DNA of 47,648 nucleotides from Bacteroidaceae bacterium (GTDB lineage: Bacteria; Bacteroidota; Bacteroidia; Bacteroidales; Bacteroidaceae), in the NCBI GenBank assembly GCA_017540585.1, contig JAFYAT010000082.1:1-47648 (forward strand), given 5' to 3'. Of this stretch, positions 1-7,002 are shown one piece after another. Positions within the stretch are counted from its first letter, which is position 1. Every line of letters begins with the position of its first letter. The notes below the pieces were generated by a model. It did no database searches. It saw only the letters and a list, made by a program, of their open reading frames with translations, and was not told the DNA's origin. The translations under genes were made by a program, and so were the position numbers.

Positions 1-134
1 ATCTATGGTGTATCTTTTGTCATCTTTCAAGCTGATTTTTTAGCGGACAGCCGTTAACACCTTTCTAAAGGGGCTTGTCCAACAAGAAAACGAGTGTGTT
101 TAGGCTCTAATGCATGTTTAGCGGACAGTAATAA
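1..134. repeat. Direct repeat copy 1, left of the CPBP protease gene
   Basis: This segment is nearly identical to 1100-1234, with only a few substitutions and one indel. It may continue to the left of the window. Each copy contains the word ttagcggacag twice (around 40-50 and 118-128). A complementary word, tgtccgctaaaaatc, stands at 972-986. Similar short ends are common at insertion-sequence and MITE termini, so this may be the remnant of a mobile element, but no transposase is visible. Confidence 0.85.
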
Positions 135-174
135 TTGAATATATAAACTTCTGAAGAACAAATAAACAAACTGT

Positions 175-792
175 ATGAAAATAAAAGGAATACTTAAGTT
201 GTTGGGAATACACATCCTATTCGGTGCAACAATAATACCAGTTTCTATTTATCTTTTTGTCTCCAATTATAATTATTATGCGGAAGCCATGTTTGTACAC
301 CAGATTATTTTGGTCTTTTTCCTGTACTGGCTATTCCGTCGTACAAGAGTTTCATTGGAATTTGAAAATACAAACGTGAAGAACGTTTTAATCGCCTTGC
401 TGCTCGGGGTTGTTGTGTTTGGAATGAACTATACAAATACGCTTTTCAATGGTTCACATGAAAATGATGATACCTTGCTCGGCTTCTTAAAGGGTGTCAT
501 GTTTGCTCCGATATTGGAAGAACTATATTTCCGTTTATGGATGACAAAGTACATGTCGAGACATGGAATAGGCACAAAGGCTATATGCCTGATTTCTTCC
601 GTATTATTCTGGCTTGGACATATACAAGAATCTAACGTATTCGGTTCTTTTGGATTATCAGTTGCAAATTGGCGTATTGATACTTTGTTCGTAGCTATCC
701 TGTTGTTTGTTCTTTACAAGAAGACCAACGACATTCGCTATTCGATTATTGCTCATTCCTTAGCAAACCTTTTGGTGAATTTATTCATTTAG
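175..792 (+). CDS. CPBP family intramembrane glutamic protease (CAAX/Abi type)
   Basis: 205-residue membrane protein with several hydrophobic segments. All three motifs of the CPBP (Rce1/Abi) family are visible: EELYFR with Glu115-Glu116 and Arg120, FWLGH ending at His149, and HSLAN with His194 and Asn198. These residues form the active site in characterised Rce1-type proteases. Bacterial members are often linked to bacteriocin self-immunity or membrane-protein processing, but the substrate here cannot be inferred. The gene is AT-rich, stands alone, and lies between two copies of a 135-bp repeat, which suggests an acquired cassette. The ATG at 175 gives a natural membrane start and no better start follows. 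Confidence 0.85.
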   Translation: MKIKGILKLLGIHILFGATIIPVSIYLFVSNYNYYAEAMFVHQIILVFFLYWLFRRTRVSLEFENTNVKNVLIALLLGVVVFGMNYTNTLFNGSHENDDTLLGFLKGVMFAPILEELYFRLWMTKYMSRHGIGTKAICLISSVLFWLGHIQESNVFGSFGLSVANWRIDTLFVAILLFVLYKKTNDIRYSIIAHSLANLLVNLFI

Positions 793-805
793 CACATCCG
801 TATGT

Positions 806-889
806 AAAGTACGGACAAAGTACGGACAAAGTACGGACGAATTACGGACGAATAACGGAGGAATAACGGACTATGAACTTTGGGACAAT
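806..889. repeat. 11-bp tandem array (6 units) with a conserved tail
   Basis: Six consecutive 11-bp units of the type aagtacggaca run from 806 to about 872 without a length change, drifting toward aataacggact. They are followed by the tail atgaacttt-g-ggacaat. The same architecture recurs at 6699-6770 with units of aagtactgact and the tail atgaacttt-a-ggacaat. It lies just after the CPBP gene stop. No coding potential is seen. Confidence 0.85.
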
Positions 890-971
890 ACGTATTACTT
901 TACGATATTATATGACGAAAAGCATGACCCGACAGCAGATGGGGGCACAAAAACTTAAAACAAATTATTGG

Positions 972-1148
972 TGTCCGCTAAAAATCTGATAACGTTTTCA
1001 AAGACATTATTTCCTCGGACAGCCGAAATACAGGATGTATATATGCCCCAATATATTGGGAAAACGACAAAATAGAGGCTCTAAATGGCAAATATAACCA
1101 TCTATGGTGTATCTTTTGTCATTTTCTAAGCTGATTTTTTAGCGGACA
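972..1148. mobile_element. Possible MITE or IS remnant with short inverted ends
   Basis: tgtccgctaaaaatc at 972-986 is matched in inverse orientation by gattttttagcggaca at 1133-1148, giving a segment of about 177 bp with inverted ends and no coding capacity. Its right end lies inside the second copy of the 135-bp direct repeat. A further cggacagcc word occurs near 1016. This is read from sequence symmetry alone. No target duplication was established. Confidence 0.4.
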
Positions 1149-1234
1149 GCCATTAACACCCTTTCTAATGGGGCTTGTCCAACAAGAAAACGAGTGTGTT
1201 TAGGCTCTAATGCATGTTTAGCGGACAGTAATAA
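1100..1234. repeat. Direct repeat copy 2, right of the CPBP protease gene
   Basis: Second copy of the repeat at 1-134, in the same orientation. The two copies bracket the CPBP gene and its downstream 11-bp array, so recombination between them would excise about 1.1 kb. Confidence 0.85.
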
Positions 1235-1287
1235 AAACAAATACATTTATCCCGAACAGATTCAAATAAAGTAAGTTTGTTGTCATA

Positions 1288-1323
1288 TTTTGATGTCGGA
1301 TAATCAAAAAATGTTTATCTTTG
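1288..1323 (+). promoter_or_regulatory. Bacteroidota-type promoter for the 54-residue gene
   Basis: TATCTTTG at 1316-1323 matches the -7 consensus TAnnTTTG, with TTTTG at 1288-1292 upstream (spacer slightly long). Transcription would begin just after 1325, so the coding start should be the ATG at 1354, not the TTG inside the promoter. Confidence 0.6.
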
Positions 1324-1353
1324 CCTCGTCAAACAAATCTTAAATGCGTAGAT

Positions 1354-1518
1354 ATGACAATTTTAGAATTAGAAGTACCAGACGATAAAATGGTGCCAAA
1401 GGTAGTTCAGGTATGCAAGATGCTTATTGGCGTGTCATCTGTAAAGGTACAGAGAGAGCCAAAGGCAAAATCTCAACACCAGTTAAACGGTGAGGATGCT
1501 TCTGAGTGTCAAAAATAG
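1354..1518 (+). CDS. Small protein of unknown function (54 residues)
   Basis: Unrecognised small protein starting MTILELEVPDD. It has a predicted short beta strand, a helix (KVVQVCKMLIG) and a charged polar tail. The N-terminal strand-helix layout recalls small DNA-binding antitoxins, but no toxin gene lies beside it, so this is only a guess. It has its own promoter (TATCTTTG at 1316-1323) and ends directly at a strong perfect-stem terminator. Together these make expression likely even though the gene is short. Confidence 0.5.
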   Translation: MTILELEVPDDKMVPKVVQVCKMLIGVSSVKVQREPKAKSQHQLNGEDASECQK

Positions 1519-1561
1519 CTGACGCTCCGTCAACAAAAATTTGACGGAGCGTCAGTTTTTT
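1519..1561 (+). terminator. Strong intrinsic terminator
   Basis: The stem ctgacgctccgtcaa pairs perfectly with ttgacggagcgtcag across a short A-rich loop, followed by six T. It begins immediately after the stop codon of the 54-residue gene. A third partial copy, attgacggagcgt, follows at 1562-1574. Confidence 0.9.
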
Positions 1562-1660
1562 ATTGACGGAGCGTGGGGGATTTGTGTCATAAACACAAAG
1601 TTTACGGATGGAAAGTAGCATGATTTATTATTGTATCTATGATTTTTCGTTATTATATGC

Positions 1661-1690
1661 TTGGGTATTGAGAAAAAGGCAGTATATTTG
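1661..1690 (+). promoter_or_regulatory. Promoter of the toxin-antitoxin operon
   Basis: TATATTTG at 1683-1690 with TTG at 1661-1663 and a 19-bp spacer fits the Bacteroidota promoter well. It lies about 30 bp before the antitoxin ATG at 1720. The downstream bases gcatcgtaaat also follow the fucose synthase promoter at 20121. Confidence 0.7.
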
Positions 1691-1719
1691 CATCGTAAAT
1701 ATTTCAAATAGTAAAGATT

Positions 1720-1917
1720 ATGGCAAGACCAATCAAAGAAACACCAATACTCTATGGTGAAGATGCACGCCGCTTTGAAGCAAGAATGAAGGAGAAACGT
1801 CGTATCTCACCAGAGGAAAGAGCACGTATAAATGAAAGTTATGAGTTATTCATGGATATGTTAAGACGTGGTGAAGAATTAAAGAGACAACGTAATGCAG
1901 CCAAAATTAAATCTTAA
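1720..1917 (+). CDS. Putative antitoxin of a GNAT toxin-antitoxin pair
   Basis: 65-residue, highly charged, mostly helical protein (MARPIKETPILYGEDA...). The N-terminus MARPIKETP resembles small Bacteroidales proteins encoded in front of GNAT acetyltransferases. Its 3' end overlaps the acetyltransferase gene by 23 bp, the tight coupling usual for type II modules, and one promoter at 1661-1690 serves both. It would bind and neutralise the downstream enzyme and probably repress the operon. The assignment as antitoxin rests on size, charge and position, not on a recognised DNA-binding motif. Confidence 0.65.
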   Translation: MARPIKETPILYGEDARRFEARMKEKRRISPEERARINESYELFMDMLRRGEELKRQRNAAKIKS

Positions 1918-2461
1918 GGATCATCAATTGGTTATTTCCAAACTTGACGAAAACGAAACCGTGAAAACATTTGATTGCGGTGATTCAGACTTGAATGACT
2001 TTATCCTTTACGAGAGTCCTCTTTATCGTAAGGAGAAGTTATCTGTTACGTATGTACTGAAGAATGCAGATGACATTAACAATGAACACATAGCTGCTTT
2101 CTTCAGTCTTTCGAATGACCGTATATCTTTGACTGACTTTGACAATAAGACAAAGTACAATCGTTTCAGCCGTCGATTCAACAATCGTAAGCGACTGAAA
2201 AGTTATCCAGCTGCAAAGATAGGCCGTTTGGGAGTTGATATCCTGTATAAAGGACAAGGAGTTGGCGGAAGAGCCTTGGATTTTGTTAAGCGTTATTTTT
2301 CAACTGACAATAAGACTGGTTGTCGTTTTATTACTGTTGATGCGTATGCTGCGGTCATTCCTTTTTATCTCCATAACGGTTTTGTACCACTCAATGACGA
2401 GGATATTGACGAACCTACTCGTCTGTTATTTTTTGACCTTAACGACTTGGATGAAGATTGA
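1895..2461 (+). CDS. GNAT family acetyltransferase, TacT/AtaT-like toxin
   Basis: 188 residues. The opening segment FDCGDSDLNDF (27-36) is typical of the TacT/AtaT branch of GNAT enzymes. The acetyl-CoA loop is GQGVGG (120-125), preceded by the strand IGRLGVD. The C-terminal FYLHNGF (157-163) carries the Tyr that is important in that branch. Known members acetylate the amino acid on charged tRNA and stop translation. The length is slightly above the usual 160-175, owing to a charged insert near 84-102. It overlaps the small upstream gene by 23 bp, supporting a toxin-antitoxin role. A non-toxic acetyltransferase is the alternative. Confidence 0.8.
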   Translation: MQPKLNLKDHQLVISKLDENETVKTFDCGDSDLNDFILYESPLYRKEKLSVTYVLKNADDINNEHIAAFFSLSNDRISLTDFDNKTKYNRFSRRFNNRKRLKSYPAAKIGRLGVDILYKGQGVGGRALDFVKRYFSTDNKTGCRFITVDAYAAVIPFYLHNGFVPLNDEDIDEPTRLLFFDLNDLDED

Positions 2462-2568
2462 AGGAAATAAAATGAAACTTCCATCACTATATCTGCCACT
2501 TTCTGCATCGTAACCATCATGTTTACGAGTAGAAAGTGGCAGTATCTCTTTGTATTAAAAGTTCGGAA

Positions 2569-2653
2569 GTTGCGCAACAACAACTCAAAAGTTGAGGACT
2601 TTGAATCAAATGTTGCGCGTCAATAACAACAAAGTCGAGAACTTTGGAATGAT
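2569..2653. repeat. Two diverged tandem units of about 43 and 42 bp
   Basis: A 43-bp unit (2569-2611) and a 42-bp unit (2612-2653) both begin gttgcgc, continue with an aacaa-rich block, then agt-gag-actttg-aat. A third partial unit (tgacgcacg) follows. Individual words are locally palindromic, for example gttgcgcaac. The unit length is close to four helical turns. The repeat is strongly diverged and could be partly accidental. Confidence 0.5.
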
Positions 2654-2697
2654 TGACGCACGTTGGCATAAAAGTGCCCATGTAGCGTCAATATTTT
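2652..2697. terminator. Probable bidirectional terminator between the GNAT and antiporter genes
   Basis: An outer stem attgacgc (2652-2659) pairs with gcgtcaat (2685-2692) and encloses an inner hairpin GGCA/TGCC (2665-2678), followed by a short T-run. The position between two convergent genes suits a terminator. Confidence 0.5.
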
Positions 2698-2739
2698 ACG
2701 CCCAAAAGCAAGATAAGATGGAAGTGAAGTTGTGTAAAA

Positions 2740-4185
2740 TCACTCTTTATGTTGGGTTATCGTGAGCAGAATGTCACCAGATTGCAATTCGACTTGTCCA
2801 TTAGGAACAATGAAAGAGTTCCCTCGCTTAATCATCATAACAAGAGTGCCGTATGAAAAGTCAAGGTCACATAGACGATGACCTTTGACAAAATCGGCAT
2901 CAGTCAAAGTTTGCTCCGCAAGTTGTGACTCCAATTCTTCAGGTAACTCTATACCAAAATCATTACCAGTCTTAGGTTCTTCTGTAGCAAGTCCAAGCCA
3001 ATGGGCTACGATGGTAATGGTTGTTCCTTGTAACGATAGCGAAAGTAATGTTATTACAAAAACGACATTGAACAGAAAACCAGCATCCTCTATGCCTGCT
3101 ATCACAGGGTATGTGGCGAAAATGATTGGCACAGCTCCACGCAGTCCTACCCATGACAGAAAGAGTTTTGCCTTTACAGGTACATGGAAAGGTTGAAGAC
3201 AGAGGAACACAGCTAATGGCCTTGAGAAGAAAATCATAAAAAGACCTATGGCGATTGCAACTAACCATACGCTAAGCATATCGCTTGGATTGACCAGCAG
3301 GCCAAGCGTAAGGAACATGACAATTTGCAAAAGCCATGTTATACCCTGCATAAATGTATTAGTCTCACGTCGGTATGACATACGGCTATTGCCTGCTACC
3401 AATCCTGCTACATAGACAGCAAGATATCCATTACCCTTCAGTAAATCTGTAAGTGTAAACATAATGAGAATCATACTCAGTACCAGTACGGGATAGAGTG
3501 CAGAATTTGGCAGGTTTATACGATTGACAATCCATACCAAAACACGACCGAGAAGATATCCGAGGAGACCACCAACAGCGAGTTGTCCTACAATCTTTGA
3601 AGCCAGTTCCATGCCAGAAAATCCACCTGATGTTACAATCATATCAACAAGGGCAATGGTCAGTACGTATGCCATCGGGTCATTTGAGCCACTCTCCAAT
3701 TCGAGTATCGGGCGCAAATTGTGCTTCAAACCGATGCCCTGTGAACGCAAGAGATTGAAAACCGATGCGGAATCCGTACTGGAGACCGTAGCTGCAAGCA
3801 ACATGGAAAGAGGCAACGACAAACCGATGTCAAGCCGTGTCCACTCGGAAAGATAATAGATTAACAAGCCGGTAATACCAGTAGTCAGCATGACACCCAC
3901 AGTCGAAAGTATCAGTCCTTGTGTCGCTATGGGCTGAATGTCACGCAACTTAGTGTCCATTCCTCCAGAGAAGAGGATAACACTAAGCGAAAGCATACCT
4001 ATGAGTTGTGCATCCTCGTGACTATGGAACTCTAGCCCAAAGCCCTCGCTGCCAAATAACATACCTGTAAAAAGAAACAGTAACAAAGTAGGAACGCCAA
4101 AACGGTAGCCCCACTTACTGATAACGATGCTTGCAAAGATTAGCACCGAACCAAGGAAAAAGATGTTTTCTGTTGTGAATGTCAT
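2740..4185 (-). CDS. K+/H+ antiporter, CPA1 type (CvrA/NhaP2) with RCK-C domain
   Basis: 481 residues. Residues 1 to about 395 form a multi-spanning sodium/proton exchanger domain with about 12 hydrophobic segments. The family's acidic core is visible in the region SGSNDPMAYVLTIALVD and in the earlier SSTDSASVF. The last roughly 80 residues are soluble and match a TrkA-C/RCK-C regulatory domain (GHRLCDLDF...NGQVELQSGDILLTI). This layout is that of CvrA/NhaP2, which exports K+ (or Na+) in exchange for protons. The gene lies 18 bp after the nhaD-type gene in the same direction, so the two are probably co-transcribed as an ion and pH homeostasis unit. Confidence 0.88.
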   Translation of the reverse strand: MTFTTENIFFLGSVLIFASIVISKWGYRFGVPTLLLFLFTGMLFGSEGFGLEFHSHEDAQLIGMLSLSVILFSGGMDTKLRDIQPIATQGLILSTVGVMLTTGITGLLIYYLSEWTRLDIGLSLPLSMLLAATVSSTDSASVFNLLRSQGIGLKHNLRPILELESGSNDPMAYVLTIALVDMIVTSGGFSGMELASKIVGQLAVGGLLGYLLGRVLVWIVNRINLPNSALYPVLVLSMILIMFTLTDLLKGNGYLAVYVAGLVAGNSRMSYRRETNTFMQGITWLLQIVMFLTLGLLVNPSDMLSVWLVAIAIGLFMIFFSRPLAVFLCLQPFHVPVKAKLFLSWVGLRGAVPIIFATYPVIAGIEDAGFLFNVVFVITLLSLSLQGTTITIVAHWLGLATEEPKTGNDFGIELPEELESQLAEQTLTDADFVKGHRLCDLDFSYGTLVMMIKRGNSFIVPNGQVELQSGDILLTITQHKE

Positions 4186-4203
4186 GCTTGTTTTGTTTTT
4201 AAG

Positions 4204-5544
4204 TTATACGAATGTCTTAATAAGCCAGTAGCATAAGATACCAGACAGATAGCCGATGAATGCAATCCAACTGATATGCTTCATATACCAGCCGAAGGTT
4301 ATTTTCTCAAGTCCCATCACAACGACACCTGCTGCCGAGCCTATGATGAGCGTGGAACCGCCAACTCCTGCACAATAAGCCAGCAACTGCCAGAAGACAC
4401 CATCTACTGCCATCTCACCAGCTTCTGCCACAGGGTACATTCCCATGCAGCCAGCTACAAGCGGAACATTATCGACGATACTGCTCAAGACTCCGATGAT
4501 ACCAGTCACGAGGTAATGATTGCCATTGAACGTACTGTCAAGCGTTTGGCCGAGAGTTGTCAGTACACCGATAGTCTCCAGACAGGCAACAGCCATCAGG
4601 ATGCCAAGGAAGAAGAGTATGGTTGACATGTCGATGCGTGTAAGCATCTGTGACACACGTTTCTGCATAGCTCCATTCTCCTCTGCGCCTTTCAGATGGG
4701 CATAGAAAACCTCGGTCAGCGTCCATAGTACTCCGAGTACTAGCAGGATACCAACGAAAGGTGGCAGATTGGTTACGCTCTTGAAAACCGGTACGAAGAT
4801 GAGACCGCCGACTCCAAGGAAGAATATCGTCTTACGCTGGAATGCTGTCAGTTCATTTGCTTTCTCACGTGTCATCTGCTGTTCTGACAACACGAGTTTG
4901 CCATGAAGCGACAAAGACAACAGCCATGCAGGAATTGCCATTGACATGATTGATGGCAGTATCAACTCACAGAGAACTCCAGCAGCTGTAATGACTCCCC
5001 TGTTCCACAGCATGATTGTCGTTACGTCACCAATCGGGGTAAAAGCGCCACCAGAGTTGGCTGCTATGACCACCATTGATGAGTATATGAGACGTTCGCT
5101 ACGATTATCCACCAGTTTACGGAGAATCATAATCATGACTATCGAAGTGGTAAGATTGTCAAGTATGGCAGACAGGAAAAACGTCATGAAGGCAATGCGC
5201 CACAACAGTTTCTTCTTTGAACGAGTCTTCATAATGTCCCGCACAAAGTTGAAACCGCCATTCTGGTCTATCAATTCGACTATGGTCATTGCCCCCATCA
5301 GGAAGAACAACGTAGTCGATGTAGAGCCAAGATGCTTTTCAATAATGTCATTTACGGTAGAAACCATGTTGTCCCCGACTGCATTTGCGATATAATTGTC
5401 AGGTGCAATCATGAAGAGAGTCCATGTGACTACCATCAGCAGCAAGGCAATTGCAGCCTTGTTGATTCTTGTCACGCCCTCTATGGCTATCAGTACATAG
5501 CCGATGCAGAAGGACGTGACAATCATTAAAGTTAATGTTGACAT
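4204..5544 (-). CDS. nhaD: Na+/H+ antiporter NhaD family
   Basis: 446 residues, about a dozen membrane segments. Hallmarks of the NhaD/ArsB ion-transporter superfamily are present: MGAMTIVELIDQNGGF in the N-terminal half, the SAILDNLTTSIVM segment with Asp-Asn-Leu-Thr-Thr, the ANSGGAFTPIGDVTTIMLW segment, and the mirrored SSIVDNVPLVAG segment in the second half. It would expel Na+ in exchange for protons at alkaline pH. It sits between the K+/H+ antiporter gene and two unrecognised genes, all on the same strand. Confidence 0.88.
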   Translation of the reverse strand: MSTLTLMIVTSFCIGYVLIAIEGVTRINKAAIALLLMVVTWTLFMIAPDNYIANAVGDNMVSTVNDIIEKHLGSTSTTLFFLMGAMTIVELIDQNGGFNFVRDIMKTRSKKKLLWRIAFMTFFLSAILDNLTTSIVMIMILRKLVDNRSERLIYSSMVVIAANSGGAFTPIGDVTTIMLWNRGVITAAGVLCELILPSIMSMAIPAWLLSLSLHGKLVLSEQQMTREKANELTAFQRKTIFFLGVGGLIFVPVFKSVTNLPPFVGILLVLGVLWTLTEVFYAHLKGAEENGAMQKRVSQMLTRIDMSTILFFLGILMAVACLETIGVLTTLGQTLDSTFNGNHYLVTGIIGVLSSIVDNVPLVAGCMGMYPVAEAGEMAVDGVFWQLLAYCAGVGGSTLIIGSAAGVVVMGLEKITFGWYMKHISWIAFIGYLSGILCYWLIKTFV

Positions 5545-5609
5545 ATCATCATTTATGTTTATGTCGTCTGCTGCCGTATGGTTTAATATACGGCAACAGA
5601 CGGAAATGC

Positions 5610-6005
5610 TTACTTGAACAGACGACTGATGATACGAGCCTCTTCACCCTCGAAGATAAGAGTCTCGGTGACAGGTTCATAGTTCAACCTGAGATATTGA
5701 TGAAGCTGGAGTGCAACAAAATTCCAATCACGTGAGCAGCAGACCTCCATCATGTAGTTGCCGTTTACGGTAGGCTTTGGATGATAGTCTCCGATGACAT
5801 CAGAAAGGATTGCTCGAGGAGAAAACATAATATGACGCAGACGTTCTCCATCTGTTGGTGTATATTCTATGGTATGAGCGTCGATAATGCTGTCTGTCGG
5901 TATGTATGTTGCCGTTGTATAGAAGCCGAAAAACGACTTTGAGATATGAACACGCACATCTCGGCAGATGTCATTCCACATCTGCAAGTTCTTTATATTT
6001 GCCAT
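5610..6005 (-). CDS. Conserved-looking hypothetical protein (131 residues)
   Basis: Unrecognised soluble protein beginning MANIKNLQMWNDICRD. It has no signal peptide or membrane segment, a mixed alpha/beta pattern, a Cys-Cys pair (MMEVCCSRDW) and several tyrosines. It lies 65 bp upstream of nhaD on the same strand, so it may be the first gene of the antiporter operon. A regulatory or sensing role for ion transport can only be guessed from the position. No clear -7 element was found in 6006-6093. Confidence 0.6.
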   Translation of the reverse strand: MANIKNLQMWNDICRDVRVHISKSFFGFYTTATYIPTDSIIDAHTIEYTPTDGERLRHIMFSPRAILSDVIGDYHPKPTVNGNYMMEVCCSRDWNFVALQLHQYLRLNYEPVTETLIFEGEEARIISRLFK

Positions 6006-6093
6006 TTGATTTTCTTTTGTTAATGATACATGAATATGCGGTTACCCAGACACGAGCAACCTACATTATAAAAACACAAAAAGGGACATGTAT

Positions 6094-6600
6094 CTAACAA
6101 AGAATGCGCCTCAACGCGATAACGTAATAATGGCGTGGAGACGCAACCACAATCCTGCTACCTGTATCAAGATGGTGCAAGAGAATGGTGAAGAAGCGGC
6201 TAAGGTGAATAGATATGTCTGAAGACAAACGTCCCAACGTTCTGCCAGACTTGCCGCCATGCGTAGGAACATGCTTGACTGTACGTGAACATACGACATT
6301 CTGTACTCCAGAACTTATGAAAGATGCAAAAGAGTTGTCGTGTGACCTGCTTTCATCCTTTCTAGCAAAAACTTTATCGGCAGAAGCACATATCTGCTCC
6401 TTCCTGTCTGTTTTATGCAAAGAGTCACCCACTCTGACTCCTGAAACAGAGCCAGAGAAACCGCTCAACATAATGAGCAAGAAGCAGATTCTAAGCAATA
6501 ATGTATTCACACTTGATTCTCTTTTTACAGGTGCAAAAGTAGAAATAATTATCAAGCATACCAAAGAAATCAGGAACAAAGTCAAGGTATGTTCTATCAT
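6094..6600 (-). CDS. Possible small membrane or secreted protein, unrecognised
   Basis: 168 residues with two N-terminal hydrophobic segments (about 5-24 and 33-50), then a polar middle rich in Ser, Arg and His. The C-terminus is basic-aromatic, ending HYYVIALRRILC. A plausible promoter element, TAAATTTG read on the minus strand, lies at 6614-6621 just before the ATG, which favours this strand. A competing plus-strand frame at 6215-6637 lacks a convincing N-terminus. The gene would head the minus-strand antiporter group. It could still be non-coding. Confidence 0.4.
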   Translation of the reverse strand: MIEHTLTLFLISLVCLIIISTFAPVKRESSVNTLLLRICFLLIMLSGFSGSVSGVRVGDSLHKTDRKEQICASADKVFARKDESRSHDNSFASFISSGVQNVVCSRTVKHVPTHGGKSGRTLGRLSSDISIHLSRFFTILLHHLDTGSRIVVASPRHYYVIALRRILC

Positions 6601-6698
6601 TGCCCCAAATCAGCAAATTTATATGATTGGAGCATGATTCAGCCATTTTCTTTTATGAATAGCATATAAGAAATATTGTATGGGAATCACATAGGTTT

Positions 6699-6770
6699 AA
6701 GTACTGTCAAAGTACTGACTAAGTACTGACGAATTAGAGACTAAGTACTGACTATGAACTTTAGGACAAT
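6699..6770. repeat. 11-bp tandem array (5 units) with a conserved tail
   Basis: Five 11-bp units of the type aagtactgact run from 6699 to 6753, followed by atgaactttaggacaat. The array matches 806-889 in unit length and tail, but the unit base has changed consistently from acggac to actgac. It lies about 170-190 bp upstream of the Ca2+-ATPase promoter. Confidence 0.85.
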
Positions 6771-6938
6771 TGACGGGTGGCAATAAGCAAATTCGTTATT
6801 CGATACGACATTATGGAATTTTATCGATTTATTCCTATATGGACAATACTGGTTGGAAAGTCGGATGTTGCAAAAGATGCTTGAAAGCGGATAAAATGGT
6901 ATTTTAGGAGTTGAGGCTATCTATTCTGTGTTGTTTTA

Positions 6939-6970
6939 TTTTGTCAGGAGGTTTATTTGGAGTAACTTTG
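6939..6970 (+). promoter_or_regulatory. Promoter of the Ca2+-ATPase gene
   Basis: TAACTTTG at 6963-6970 with TTTTG at 6939-6943 and a 19-bp spacer is a good Bacteroidota promoter. It lies 33 bp before the ATG at 7003, which fixes that ATG as the start. Confidence 0.75.
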
Positions 6971-7002
6971 TAGCAAATTCATTCAATCGTAAGTTACGTT
7001 AC

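Larger units (their letters stand above)
6601..7002. other. Divergent intergenic region (about 400 bp)
   Basis: It separates the minus-strand antiporter group from the Ca2+-ATPase gene. It holds a minus-strand -7 element (6614-6621), the 11-bp tandem array at 6699-6770, and the ATPase promoter at 6939-6970. No additional gene is seen. Confidence 0.6.

Noticed and set aside
6215-6637. Open frame of 140 codons on the plus strand, overlapping the minus-strand 168-residue gene
   Set aside because: It has no signal, promoter or recognisable domain, whereas the minus-strand frame has a promoter-like element and membrane segments. The minus strand was preferred, with low confidence.
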